Shown here: positions 8,429 through 16,267 of the stretch, piece by piece
Layout of the letters: every line of letters starts with the position of its first letter
Numbering within the stretch: position 1 is the stretch's first letter
Origin: CAYSCZ01 sp964429655
GTDB lineage: Bacteria > Bacteroidota > Bacteroidia > Cytophagales > Cyclobacteriaceae
Reading direction: 5' to 3'
Length of the DNA stretch: 52,128 bases
NCBI GenBank assembly: GCA_964429655.1
Contig: CAYSCZ010000017.1
Span: 1-52,128, forward strand
Program-made: the position numbers and the translations under genes
The notes under the pieces: model-generated
Seen by the model: only the letters and a program-made list of their open reading frames with translations
What the model was told of the DNA's origin: nothing
Databases searched by the model: none

Positions 8429-8941
8429 ATGAAAAAAATATTTTTTATTCCACTTTTTCTGATCCTACTTAATAAGCCGCTCTATGCGCAATTATTGGCA
8501 TTAGCCTCAGATAGTGATTCTAAGCGTATAAAAAGAATTGAAGAAAAAGCTTTCTACATATTTGTTGATGAGCAGGGGAATATCCATGATCATGGATTAA
8601 AAATTAAGGGTGAAAATTATCAGGAAGATGTTTTTGGAGATAACTTTTATGATAATAAACCTCCGAAGACAAAAGTAAAATTTCTTGAAAAACATGTTAT
8701 TGACCCTGAAAAAACCTGTAATCAGAAGACAACCATCATTGAGATAACCTCAGTCGATAGATCAGGCGTTAGAAATATTATTTACTCGATAAATGGTTCG
8801 TCCTGTAAGCTCTACGAACAGCCAATTGAGGTTATTCAAAGTGGCCTTTACAGATTGAAATATTACGCCATCGATGATATTGGAAATGTAGAAATACCAA
8901 AAGTTGTAAGATTTTCGATTAATAATTTCAGCAAGAGCTAG
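8429..8941 (+). CDS. Small secreted protein with Ig-like/OmpL47-type domain
   Basis: A 170-residue protein with a clear signal peptide (MKKIFFIPLFLILLNKPLYAQ), so it is exported past the inner membrane. The C-terminal half has the pattern DRSGVRNIIYSING ... IEVIQSGLYRLKYYAIDDIGN. This resembles the Ig-like modules seen in OmpL47-type proteins and at the ends of many secreted enzymes. There is no lipobox and no T9SS tail. It has no operon partners: 118 bp separate it from the phosphofructokinase and about 290 bp from the next gene. Its function is not known; a periplasmic or surface-associated role is inferred only from the signal peptide. Confidence 0.75.
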   Translation: MKKIFFIPLFLILLNKPLYAQLLALASDSDSKRIKRIEEKAFYIFVDEQGNIHDHGLKIKGENYQEDVFGDNFYDNKPPKTKVKFLEKHVIDPEKTCNQKTTIIEITSVDRSGVRNIIYSINGSSCKLYEQPIEVIQSGLYRLKYYAIDDIGNVEIPKVVRFSINNFSKS

Positions 8942-9037
8942 TCTATTTTCTATCCGCTTTTTAAAATTATTTTTTTAATTTATTTAAACCCAGATTTGTC
9001 ATTGGAATTTTATCATGAAGGGTTAAAGCCCCAAAAA

Positions 9038-9105
9038 TCAGGCACTTAGGTCGAGGAGGCATAGCATCGCTATGGTGACGAGCCAATAACATGTTAAGTG
9101 TCTGA
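9038..9105. repeat. REP-like palindromic element
   Basis: Outer arms TCAGGCACTTA (9038-9048) and TAAGTGTCTGA (9095-9105) are inverted with one mismatch. A central perfect hairpin CATAGC-ATC-GCTATG (9060-9074) is nested inside. Nested palindromes of this size in intergenic DNA are typical of REP elements mobilised by IS200-like (RAYT) transposases. No such transposase gene is in this window, so the assignment is inferred. Confidence 0.55.
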
Positions 9106-9125
9106 TTTGAAGTGATCTAACCATG

Positions 9126-9161
9126 TAATAGAAAGTCTAATGACAATTCTGGGTTAAATAT
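9126..9161. repeat. 36-bp exact repeat, copy 2
   Basis: Identical in sequence and orientation to 26-61. It lies 21 bp to the right of the REP-like palindrome, and the two may be parts of one dispersed element. Confidence 0.85.
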
Positions 9162-9230
9162 CGTAATCAGCGAAACATATTACTTAAGGCTAGATTGCAG
9201 TTAATTTTAGAAACATGTTATCTATTAATC

Positions 9231-9917
9231 ATGAGCGTAGCGTGCATTGGTGATCTGCATGGGGTAGGTCGCTGGAAAGAAGCTTTATCCATGGACGTTG
9301 ATCACCTCGTCTTTCTTGGTGATTATGTTGATTCTTTTAGCATTGACAATCAGGCCATTGTTAATAACCTTAAGGAGGTACTAGCTTTGAAAAAATCAAA
9401 TCCGGATTCAGTTACGCTATTATTAGGCAACCACGATATCCAATATATTTATTATCCCAAGTTTAGATGCTCCGGCTTTAGAATAGATATGCTAAAAGAG
9501 TTACAGTCAATATTCAAACGTGATTTGGGTGTGTTTAAGGCAGCCCATCAGATGGGGGATAAATTATTTGTACATGGTGGATTAACAAATTATTGGGTTA
9601 GACATCATTTAAGTGCACAACCGCATAATAACTCGTTAGCCGATATTTTGAATGATATGCTGCAGGATAGCAAAGCCCTGGAAGAATTAGCCATCGTAGG
9701 CAGATGCAGGGGAGGCAGAGAGAAAACTGGTGGTCCTTTTTGGTGTGATTTTACTGAAGAGCTGATTCATGACCCTCTTCCAAACATCAATCAAATAGTT
9801 GGACACACTCAAACCAGCTCGCTGGTCAGAAAAAAAATTGCGGGGATAGAATTGATAAATGTTGATTATTTAGCATACTCTGATGAACCGATCTTTGTGA
9901 TAAATATTGAAAAATGA
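9231..9917 (+). CDS. Calcineurin-like metallophosphoesterase (serine/threonine phosphatase type)
   Basis: A 228-residue cytoplasmic metallophosphoesterase. The metal-binding motifs follow family order: GDLHG at residues 7-11, GDYVDS near 31-36, LLGNHDIQYI near 70-79, VHGG and VGHTQT. The spacing is that of PPP-type phosphatases and diadenosine tetraphosphate hydrolases, but the substrate cannot be named. I placed the start at the ATG at 9231 because the protein then begins directly with the first beta strand (MSVACIGDLHG); an upstream TTG at 9195 would add twelve poorly conserved residues. Its stop overlaps the ATG of the next metallophosphoesterase (ATGA), so the two are translationally coupled. 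Confidence 0.85.
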   Translation: MSVACIGDLHGVGRWKEALSMDVDHLVFLGDYVDSFSIDNQAIVNNLKEVLALKKSNPDSVTLLLGNHDIQYIYYPKFRCSGFRIDMLKELQSIFKRDLGVFKAAHQMGDKLFVHGGLTNYWVRHHLSAQPHNNSLADILNDMLQDSKALEELAIVGRCRGGREKTGGPFWCDFTEELIHDPLPNINQIVGHTQTSSLVRKKIAGIELINVDYLAYSDEPIFVINIEK

Positions 9918-10519
9918 AGCTTTTATTATTTAGTGATGTTCATGTAAATAAAGCACACTGTAACAATCTGGTTGAAAAATCAAGAGATGTAGATGTGGTA
10001 ATTGGAGCCGGGGACTTTGGCAATATCAAAAGTGGCCTGGAGAAGACTATTGGTTGGTTGAGCAGGATCAATAAGCCTACTTTCCTGGTACCGGGTAATG
10101 CGGAAAGCTACCAAGAATTAAAAGCGGCCTGTCAAATATGGGGCGCTGCCATTGTTCTTCATGGAACCTGTGCGTTAATTAACGGCATTACTTTTTTTGG
10201 AATAGGCGGAGGAATTCCGGTGACTCCTTTTGGTCCGTGGAGCTATGATTTTACCGAAGCTCAGGCTAGGATAATAATGGAAAAATGCACAAACAATGCA
10301 GTTATAATTTCACATTCTCCGCCCTCCGGGATACTGGATAAATCTTCTTTAGGAAAACATCTGGGAAGTACTGCAATTTTGGAGGCTATTAAAAAATATG
10401 ATCCGCCTTTGCTTGTTTGTGGTCATATCCATGAATCATCCGGCAAGATGCAAAGACATTTAAATACAGATGTGATCAATGCCGGACCTCTCGGTATGAA
10501 TTATACATTAAAACCATAA
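9914..10519 (+). CDS. Metallophosphoesterase, YfcE/Icc-like
   Basis: A 201-residue calcineurin-like phosphoesterase of a different branch from its neighbour. Metal-site motifs are FSDVHVNK at the N terminus, GAGDFGN near residue 32, VPGNAES near residue 60, ISHSPPSG and CGHIHES near the C terminus. Asn replaces His in the usual GNH/GNHE motif (PGNAES), as in several Icc-like proteins. It overlaps the upstream phosphoesterase by four bases and is followed after 34 bp by a MarR regulator, so the three genes probably form one unit. The substrate is unknown; nucleotides or phosphoproteins are possible. Confidence 0.85.
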   Translation: MKLLLFSDVHVNKAHCNNLVEKSRDVDVVIGAGDFGNIKSGLEKTIGWLSRINKPTFLVPGNAESYQELKAACQIWGAAIVLHGTCALINGITFFGIGGGIPVTPFGPWSYDFTEAQARIIMEKCTNNAVIISHSPPSGILDKSSLGKHLGSTAILEAIKKYDPPLLVCGHIHESSGKMQRHLNTDVINAGPLGMNYTLKP

Positions 10520-10553
10520 ATTTTTAATCTAGATTTATATTAATAATTATCTT

Positions 10554-11027
10554 ATGGATTCAATTGAAATAATTATAGACATACGAAAAATTGTGAGGTC
10601 TCTCAATCTGGAATCAAAAAGCATTCAAAAGGATTTTGGTTTGAATATTACTCAATTAATGTGTTTAGGCCATTTGGAGAATAGTCCGAACTACAGATCT
10701 ACACATAAAGAGCTTATGAATTTGTTGAGTACAAATTCCAGCACTGTAACCGGAATTATAAATAGATTAGAAAAAAAAGGCTACGTTGCCAGGCTGCCAA
10801 AAGCTGGTGATAAAAGAATAACCTATTTAGCATTAACTGCCTCAGGATTAAAATTACTTCAAGAAACACCCAATATTTTGCATGACCGTCTCTCTCAAAA
10901 ACTAGAAAAATTAAATGACGACGAAAAAAAGCAAGTTAAAAAATCATTAGATATTATAATCTCAGCCATGCAAATAGATAAAGTTGAAGCCCTGCCGCTA
11001 CTAACTGTCGAAGAACACCTGGAATAA
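10554..11027 (+). CDS. MarR family transcriptional regulator
   Basis: A 157-residue winged helix-turn-helix protein of the MarR family, which bind DNA as dimers and usually repress nearby genes until a small ligand binds. The core is FGLNITQLMCLGHLE, then STHKELMNLLSTNSSTVTGI (recognition helix), then INRLEKKGYVAR and the wing PKAGDKRITYLALT. Flanking helices for dimerisation are present at both ends. It follows two metallophosphoesterase genes and lies upstream of the SusC gene. Perfect inverted repeats in the following intergenic region are candidate operators. The ligand is unknown. The ATG start gives a complete N-terminal dimerisation helix. Confidence 0.9.
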   Translation: MDSIEIIIDIRKIVRSLNLESKSIQKDFGLNITQLMCLGHLENSPNYRSTHKELMNLLSTNSSTVTGIINRLEKKGYVARLPKAGDKRITYLALTASGLKLLQETPNILHDRLSQKLEKLNDDEKKQVKKSLDIIISAMQIDKVEALPLLTVEEHLE

Positions 11028-11051
11028 CATGTTAAGTTGGTGTTAACATGT
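11027..11051. promoter_or_regulatory. Perfect 9-bp inverted repeat after the MarR gene (candidate operator)
   Basis: Arms ACATGTTAA (11027-11035) and TTAACATGT (11043-11051) are separated by seven bases. The first arm starts at the last base of the MarR stop codon. No T run follows, so an operator is favoured over a terminator. Binding by MarR is inferred. Confidence 0.45.
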
Positions 11052-11161
11052 GTTTGCGAAATAATTAATTCGATAGAACATATCCTGTTTTTGCTAACTT
11101 TTCCATCTTTTATGAAACATTATTGATGTTCAATAATTTATAATAACCTGTGGATGATTTG

Positions 11162-11197
11162 GTTCTGTAGAACATATTAATAAATCTTTTATCTTTG
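11162..11197 (+). promoter_or_regulatory. Promoter of the SusC/SusD genes with overlapping palindrome
   Basis: TATCTTTG at 11190-11197 matches the Bacteroidota -7 consensus TAnnTTTG. It gives a leader of roughly 75 nt before the chosen SusC start. The palindrome GTTCT-GT-AGAAC (11162-11173) covers the expected -33 region. The 10-mer TAGAACATAT occurs at 11168-11177 and again at 11074-11083. A regulator binding there could block the promoter. Confidence 0.55.
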
Positions 11198-11276
11198 CAC
11201 CCTTGAAAATATTTGATTGAAAGTTATTGAGCGAATCATACTACATCATTATAATTTAAACCAAATCTTTATACAT

Positions 11277-14200
11277 ATGAAATTACTCTACAAATTAAGT
11301 CTAGTACTGATTTTTATTGTTATGTTCTTCAATGTAGGATTTTCACAGTCCACGGTCAGTGGTAAGATCAAAGATCAGGCTGGCTCTGGAATACCCGGAG
11401 TTAATATTCTCATAAAAGGAACAGCAAATGGAACGATTACAGACTTTGATGGAAATTTTGAATTATCTATCGAAGACCTCAATGGAACATTGGTGGTAAG
11501 TGCCATTGGCTACCAGACACAGGAAATTGCTATAGAAAATCGTAGTCAGATTGACGTTATAATTTCTGAAGATGTCAAGCAGTTAAGTGAAGTGGTAGTT
11601 ACTGCTCTCGGCGTTAAAAGAGATGAGAAGAAACTGGGATACGCGGTTCAGAAGGTATCCGGAAAGCAGGTCTCTCAGGTAAAAGCCGCAAATCCTATTA
11701 ACGCCCTGGCGGGAAAAGTATCAGGAGTTTACATAACGGGAAGCGCAAATGGCCCGACAGCTTCAGCGAATATCAATATTCGTGGAGTATCTTCATTATT
11801 GGGTAACAATCAACCATTATTTGTCGTCAATGGAATGCCAATAACAAATGATTTGTTTAGCTTGGATGATGGATTAAATGGTTCTACCACAATTGACTTT
11901 GGTAATGCTTCACAAATTGTTAATTCCGATGATATTGAATCCATTAATATCCTGAAAGGTCCTGCGGCATCTGCACTTTATGGCTCACGAGCCGCCAATG
12001 GCGTTATTTTAGTAGAAACAAAAACAGGAGAACAGGGTCAGCAAGGATGGGGTGTTGATTTGAATTCGAGCACAACTTTCGAAACTTTATTGAAATTACC
12101 CGATTATCAAAATGAATTTGGTTTTGGTGGTGAAGGAAAGTACAGTTACATCGATGGCTCAGCTTTTGCAAATAATAATGGCATCATAACATTCGAAGGT
12201 TACGGAGAAAACTGGGGGCCACGGATGAATGGACAGTCGATCAAACAATTTAACTCTGATGGAGAACCAGTTCCTTTCACTCCGGCAGAGGATAACGTCA
12301 GAGATTTTTTTAGAACAGGTGTAACAAGTATTAATAACATTGCTTTAAATAATGCCAACGAGTTTGGAGATACCAGACTTTCTTATACCAATCTGACAAG
12401 AAGAGGTGTTGTACCAAATACTAACTTAAGACGAAATACCATTCAAATGAGTATTGGCAGAAAGTTATTTGATGATAAATTAAGAGTCAGGGCTAATTCA
12501 ATGTATGTGGTGTCTGGATCAGATAATATTCCAAACGCGGGTTATGACGAGTCATCATCCATTATGTATGGTTGGTTATGGTATCCTCGCCAGGTAGAGA
12601 TCGATGACCTTAGAAATTATTGGGAACCAGGTTTGGAAGGCGTTCAGCAAAGATATGTCGAAAATCTTTGGGTTAATAATCCATGGTTGATAGCCAATGA
12701 GAACACCAACTCTTTTGAGAATGCCAGGTTTATTGGTAATGCCAGAATAGAATATGATATCTCTAAAAACTTCATGGCCAGATTTAGATATGGCGTTGAT
12801 ATATTAAACGAAGAAAGACAATTCAGAAGGGCACCATCTACAAAAGGTGTACTATTAGGAAGCTATCGGGAGGATGAGATTACATTCCAGGAAACAAATG
12901 CTGAATTTTTAGTTGGTTATCACACAGACTTTGACAAGATATCTGATTTTGATGTTGATATTAAAGTGGGAGGTAACTTCATGCGTCAGGATGCTAATGT
13001 GCTGGTAGCAAATAATCCGGAGCTGGAATTATTTGGAACCGATCCAAGCATTTACACGCTAACCAACTCACGGTCAGGTGTATTGGTAGAATCACAAAAA
13101 TCAAAAGTTGGTATCAATAGTTTTTTTGCTGTAGGTACTTTCTCGTTTAAAAATAGTTTGTTTCTTGATGCGACGTACAGACAGGACTGGAACAGTACAT
13201 TGGTTGATCCTACCATCGGAAGAGATAATTCTGAGTTTAGTTTTGGCTATCCCTCCATTGCCGTAAGTGGTATCATTTCCGAATTTATACCAATGCCTGA
13301 GTATGTTTCATTTGTGAAATTAAGAGGTTCTTATGCCGAAGTGGGTAATGGGGCTCCAGCCAACAGGTTTGGTAACACATTTACACCACAGGCCTCGTTC
13401 AACGGCCAGTCAATATTTACGACAAGCAACACCATAGCTGACCCGGAACTCACAAATGAGCGTACCAAAGCCATCGAATTTGGTTTAGATACAAGGTTCC
13501 TGGAGGGTCGGGTGCGACTGGATTTCACTTATTACAACATGCTTAGTGAGGATCAGGTTATCTTCTTACCGGTAGCTTCTACCAGCGGATTTACTCAAAA
13601 CCTGACCAATGGTGGTGAAATCAGAAATAAAGGTGTGGAAATCACCTTAGGCGCAAGAGTACTGGAAAAATCAGACTTTAGCTGGGATTTGACGTTTAAT
13701 GCGGGCAGGAATAGGGCTATTGTTGAATCTCTACCGGAAAATGTAGGTTCCAGTGGTAGGTTTTCAGTTATTGCTGATGTTTTTCCTGGTGATGAAGGAG
13801 GTTCTGATCTCGAATATGTTGCTGAAGAAGGGGAACTATTTGGACAGCTATATGGACTTGGATTCGAAAGAGGGCCTGATGGCAGGATTATCCACTTGGA
13901 TGGACGACCGCTTTTAACAGATGAAAAAGTTTCGGCTGGATCGTTCCAGCCGGATTGGAGACTAGGTATAAATAACTCAATAAAGTATAAAAGCCTCACA
14001 TTCGATTTCTTATTTGATGGACAAATAGGCGGTAAGATCTACTCCAGGTCACATGCATTGTATGCCACAGGCGGTACGATCACCAATGATGACGATCCAA
14101 ACTTACCGTTGTCTACAACGGAAGGCAGACGAACTTTTGCAGTATCATATGATGCCCAGGGTAATCCCGTTTACACACTTGAGGATGAAGGTGGAATTGT

Positions 14201-14687
14201 GGGGCCTGGCTGGGCATGGAACGACCTTGATGGCAATGGAAGCTTCAGGGACGAGGGTGGTAATTTTCAAACCAATGAATTATCTGAAAACGATGTTGTT
14301 GTAGCACCTGGTGGAACCGGTAATGGTAGTTATGTAAGAGATTTTGATACGGGCGATACATTTGGGGGATATACCGGGTATTTCTACAGCTATTATGGAA
14401 ATGGTTTTAACCGTGATAATATCGAAGCAGCCACCTATAACGCAACCTATTTTAAATTAAGACAGGTTAGTCTTAGTTATGATCTTCCATCATCATTTAC
14501 TGAAAAGTTAGGTATTTCAAGGGCTACGGTTTCCTTTATTGGTAGAAATCTACTTTTATTCAGTAAAGTGCCTACCATCGACCCGGAGTCATTCTCGATC
14601 AGAAATGGTAGTATAGTTAATGGCTTTGAAAGTACCTCGCTACCTTCCACAAGAAGCTTTGGATTTAGTTTAAATGTAGGATTTTAA
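11277..14687 (+). CDS. SusC/RagA family TonB-dependent outer-membrane transporter
   Basis: A 1136-residue outer-membrane transporter that imports a substrate captured by the SusD-like lipoprotein, powered by TonB. In order: signal peptide ending FFNVGFSQ; a carboxypeptidase-regulatory-like beta-sandwich of about 80 residues (SGKIKDQAGSGIPGVNILIK); a TonB box-like segment SEVVVTALG; the plug with INIRGVSSL and PLFVVNGMPI, then the LKGPAASALYGSRAANGVI motif; and a long beta-barrel ending in SFGFSLNVGF with a terminal Phe. I chose the ATG at 11277 because it begins the signal peptide (MKLLYKLSLVLIF); an upstream TTG at 11217 would add twenty residues ahead of it. No glycoside hydrolase, sensor or anti-sigma gene lies beside the pair, so a carbohydrate substrate is not supported. 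Confidence 0.93.
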   Translation: MKLLYKLSLVLIFIVMFFNVGFSQSTVSGKIKDQAGSGIPGVNILIKGTANGTITDFDGNFELSIEDLNGTLVVSAIGYQTQEIAIENRSQIDVIISEDVKQLSEVVVTALGVKRDEKKLGYAVQKVSGKQVSQVKAANPINALAGKVSGVYITGSANGPTASANINIRGVSSLLGNNQPLFVVNGMPITNDLFSLDDGLNGSTTIDFGNASQIVNSDDIESINILKGPAASALYGSRAANGVILVETKTGEQGQQGWGVDLNSSTTFETLLKLPDYQNEFGFGGEGKYSYIDGSAFANNNGIITFEGYGENWGPRMNGQSIKQFNSDGEPVPFTPAEDNVRDFFRTGVTSINNIALNNANEFGDTRLSYTNLTRRGVVPNTNLRRNTIQMSIGRKLFDDKLRVRANSMYVVSGSDNIPNAGYDESSSIMYGWLWYPRQVEIDDLRNYWEPGLEGVQQRYVENLWVNNPWLIANENTNSFENARFIGNARIEYDISKNFMARFRYGVDILNEERQFRRAPSTKGVLLGSYREDEITFQETNAEFLVGYHTDFDKISDFDVDIKVGGNFMRQDANVLVANNPELELFGTDPSIYTLTNSRSGVLVESQKSKVGINSFFAVGTFSFKNSLFLDATYRQDWNSTLVDPTIGRDNSEFSFGYPSIAVSGIISEFIPMPEYVSFVKLRGSYAEVGNGAPANRFGNTFTPQASFNGQSIFTTSNTIADPELTNERTKAIEFGLDTRFLEGRVRLDFTYYNMLSEDQVIFLPVASTSGFTQNLTNGGEIRNKGVEITLGARVLEKSDFSWDLTFNAGRNRAIVESLPENVGSSGRFSVIADVFPGDEGGSDLEYVAEEGELFGQLYGLGFERGPDGRIIHLDGRPLLTDEKVSAGSFQPDWRLGINNSIKYKSLTFDFLFDGQIGGKIYSRSHALYATGGTITNDDDPNLPLSTTEGRRTFAVSYDAQGNPVYTLEDEGGIVGPGWAWNDLDGNGSFRDEGGNFQTNELSENDVVVAPGGTGNGSYVRDFDTGDTFGGYTGYFYSYYGNGFNRDNIEAATYNATYFKLRQVSLSYDLPSSFTEKLGISRATVSFIGRNLLLFSKVPTIDPESFSIRNGSIVNGFESTSLPSTRSFGFSLNVGF

Positions 14688-14713
14688 AAGAACTTATCAG
14701 AAAAAAGACAATT

Positions 14714-16183
14714 ATGAAACGATATAAATTATTAATATTCATTCTGGGATTCACCAATTTTTTCTCATGCAATGAGTTTGAAGATTTCAATGAAAATAAG
14801 AATGAACCTACGGCAGTTACGCCTAATGTTCTACTGCCATCCACCATTCGTCAGAGTATTTTATCCACTTCCCTGGAATCATTTCTTTTGGGGAATAACA
14901 TCGCACAGTTAACGGCCAAGTCACTACGTACTGAAGTTGATCAGTATAATTGGAATGCTTTTCCTACAGTTTGGGAAGAAATGTACGGAAGTTTAACAGA
15001 CATAATGGCAGTGGAACAAATAGCGATAGATAATGGGAATGAAGTTTTAGAAGGAGCAGCCATCACCATGAAAACTTATGTTTTTTCTGTTCTTACCAAT
15101 GCCTATGGTGATATTCCATATTCTGATGCGATTAATGGTTCTGAAGGTAACTTAACGCCTGTTTATGATACGCAGCAATCAATTTATGAAGATATGTTTA
15201 CCGAGCTTTCAAGGGCTGATAACTTACTGTCATCAGGTAATGGTAGCATTGGCGGTGATATTCTTCTGAATAATAATCCTACAATGTGGAGGAAATTTGC
15301 AAACTCCCTTCATCTCAGATTGTTGATGACTGCCAATAGCAAGCTAGGTGATGTTGCCTCACGGTTTCAGACTATCGTTAACAGTGGTAACATTTTATCA
15401 TCCAATGAAGAAAATATTATCCTTGATTTTACTGAAAATTTCCCAAATCAATTTCCTACGAGACCATTAAAAGAAGGGGATTTCAAAGCTGTGGAATTTG
15501 GTAATTCAGCTTTTACTGTTATGGATAATTATAATGATCCGAGATTAAGCAGATATGCAAGGCCGGATAATGATGACTATCAGAATCCGACTTTTTCAGG
15601 ACGGGTGAATGCCGGGGCTACCCAGGGGTCTTTATTAGGACCACAATACTGGGATGATCCAGCGAGAATACAAGCTAGTGAGCTTGGATTACCATCAGCG
15701 GATGGGATAATAATTTCTTATGCGGAAGTTGAGTTTTTACTGGCTGAAGCAGCGCAGAGAGGATGGATAACAGACAACCCTGAAGTGCACTATCGTGCGG
15801 GCATTCAAGCTTCATTGGCCTATTATCTTGTGGATTATACACCTTTTGGATGGACTGATTTTAATGATTATTATGAAAATTCAGGTGTTGCATTCAACAA
15901 TGATCTTAATCAGATATGGGAACAAAAATGGTTGGCATTATTTTTTCACGGTTTAGAACCATATTTTGAAGTTAGAAGATGGTATTTTGAATCAGGCGCA
16001 GGTACAATTGATCAAATTCCATTTTTATTAGCACCTCCAAATAACAGCAATAATGATAGGCTACCACTTAGATTTTTGTATCCCGGGGAAGAACAAAGCT
16101 TGAATCAGGCAAATTATTTAGAAGCAGTAAGCCGCCTTGGTGGATCAGATGACATCAATTCATCGACTTGGTTAACGCAATAA
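14714..16183 (+). CDS. SusD/RagB family nutrient-binding outer-membrane lipoprotein
   Basis: A 489-residue lipoprotein that forms the lid of the SusC transporter. The signal peptide runs to FFSC with lipidated Cys19, followed by NEFEDF, an acidic stretch compatible with export to the outer surface in Bacteroidota. The body resembles the SusD-like-2 branch: TPNVLLPSTIRQS, NAYGDIPYSDAINGSEG (the conserved N-A-Y-G-D-I-P-Y element near residue 132), YAEVEFLLAEAAQRGW and WEQKWLALFFHGLEPYFEVRR. It lies 26 bp after the SusC gene. A strong terminator follows, so the operon is probably just this pair. Confidence 0.92.
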   Translation: MKRYKLLIFILGFTNFFSCNEFEDFNENKNEPTAVTPNVLLPSTIRQSILSTSLESFLLGNNIAQLTAKSLRTEVDQYNWNAFPTVWEEMYGSLTDIMAVEQIAIDNGNEVLEGAAITMKTYVFSVLTNAYGDIPYSDAINGSEGNLTPVYDTQQSIYEDMFTELSRADNLLSSGNGSIGGDILLNNNPTMWRKFANSLHLRLLMTANSKLGDVASRFQTIVNSGNILSSNEENIILDFTENFPNQFPTRPLKEGDFKAVEFGNSAFTVMDNYNDPRLSRYARPDNDDYQNPTFSGRVNAGATQGSLLGPQYWDDPARIQASELGLPSADGIIISYAEVEFLLAEAAQRGWITDNPEVHYRAGIQASLAYYLVDYTPFGWTDFNDYYENSGVAFNNDLNQIWEQKWLALFFHGLEPYFEVRRWYFESGAGTIDQIPFLLAPPNNSNNDRLPLRFLYPGEEQSLNQANYLEAVSRLGGSDDINSSTWLTQ

Positions 16184-16199
16184 TAGGTTAAAGTTGTAT

Positions 16200-16240
16200 A
16201 AAGGAGGCTGGAATTCATTTTAGCCTCTTTTATTTTTTAA
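16200..16240 (+). terminator. Intrinsic terminator after the SusD gene
   Basis: A 10-bp stem with one G-U pair (AAAGGAGGCT at 16200-16209 with AGCCTCTTTT region at 16222-16231) has a 12-nt loop and is followed by ATTTTTT. It separates the SusC/SusD unit from the BCCT gene. Confidence 0.8.
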
Positions 16241-16267
16241 ATTACAGTGTATTTCTAAGCAGATATT

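Larger units (their letters stand above)
8942..9230. other. 289-bp gene-free stretch with repeat elements
   Basis: No coding frame with a credible start is seen. The stretch contains a REP-like palindromic element (9038-9105), a short GGG/CCC hairpin around 9021-9032, and copy 2 of the 36-bp repeat (9126-9161). Confidence 0.7.

Noticed and set aside
11217..11276. Upstream extension of SusC from a TTG
   Set aside because: It would place twenty residues before a good signal peptide and falls within the leader after the promoter.
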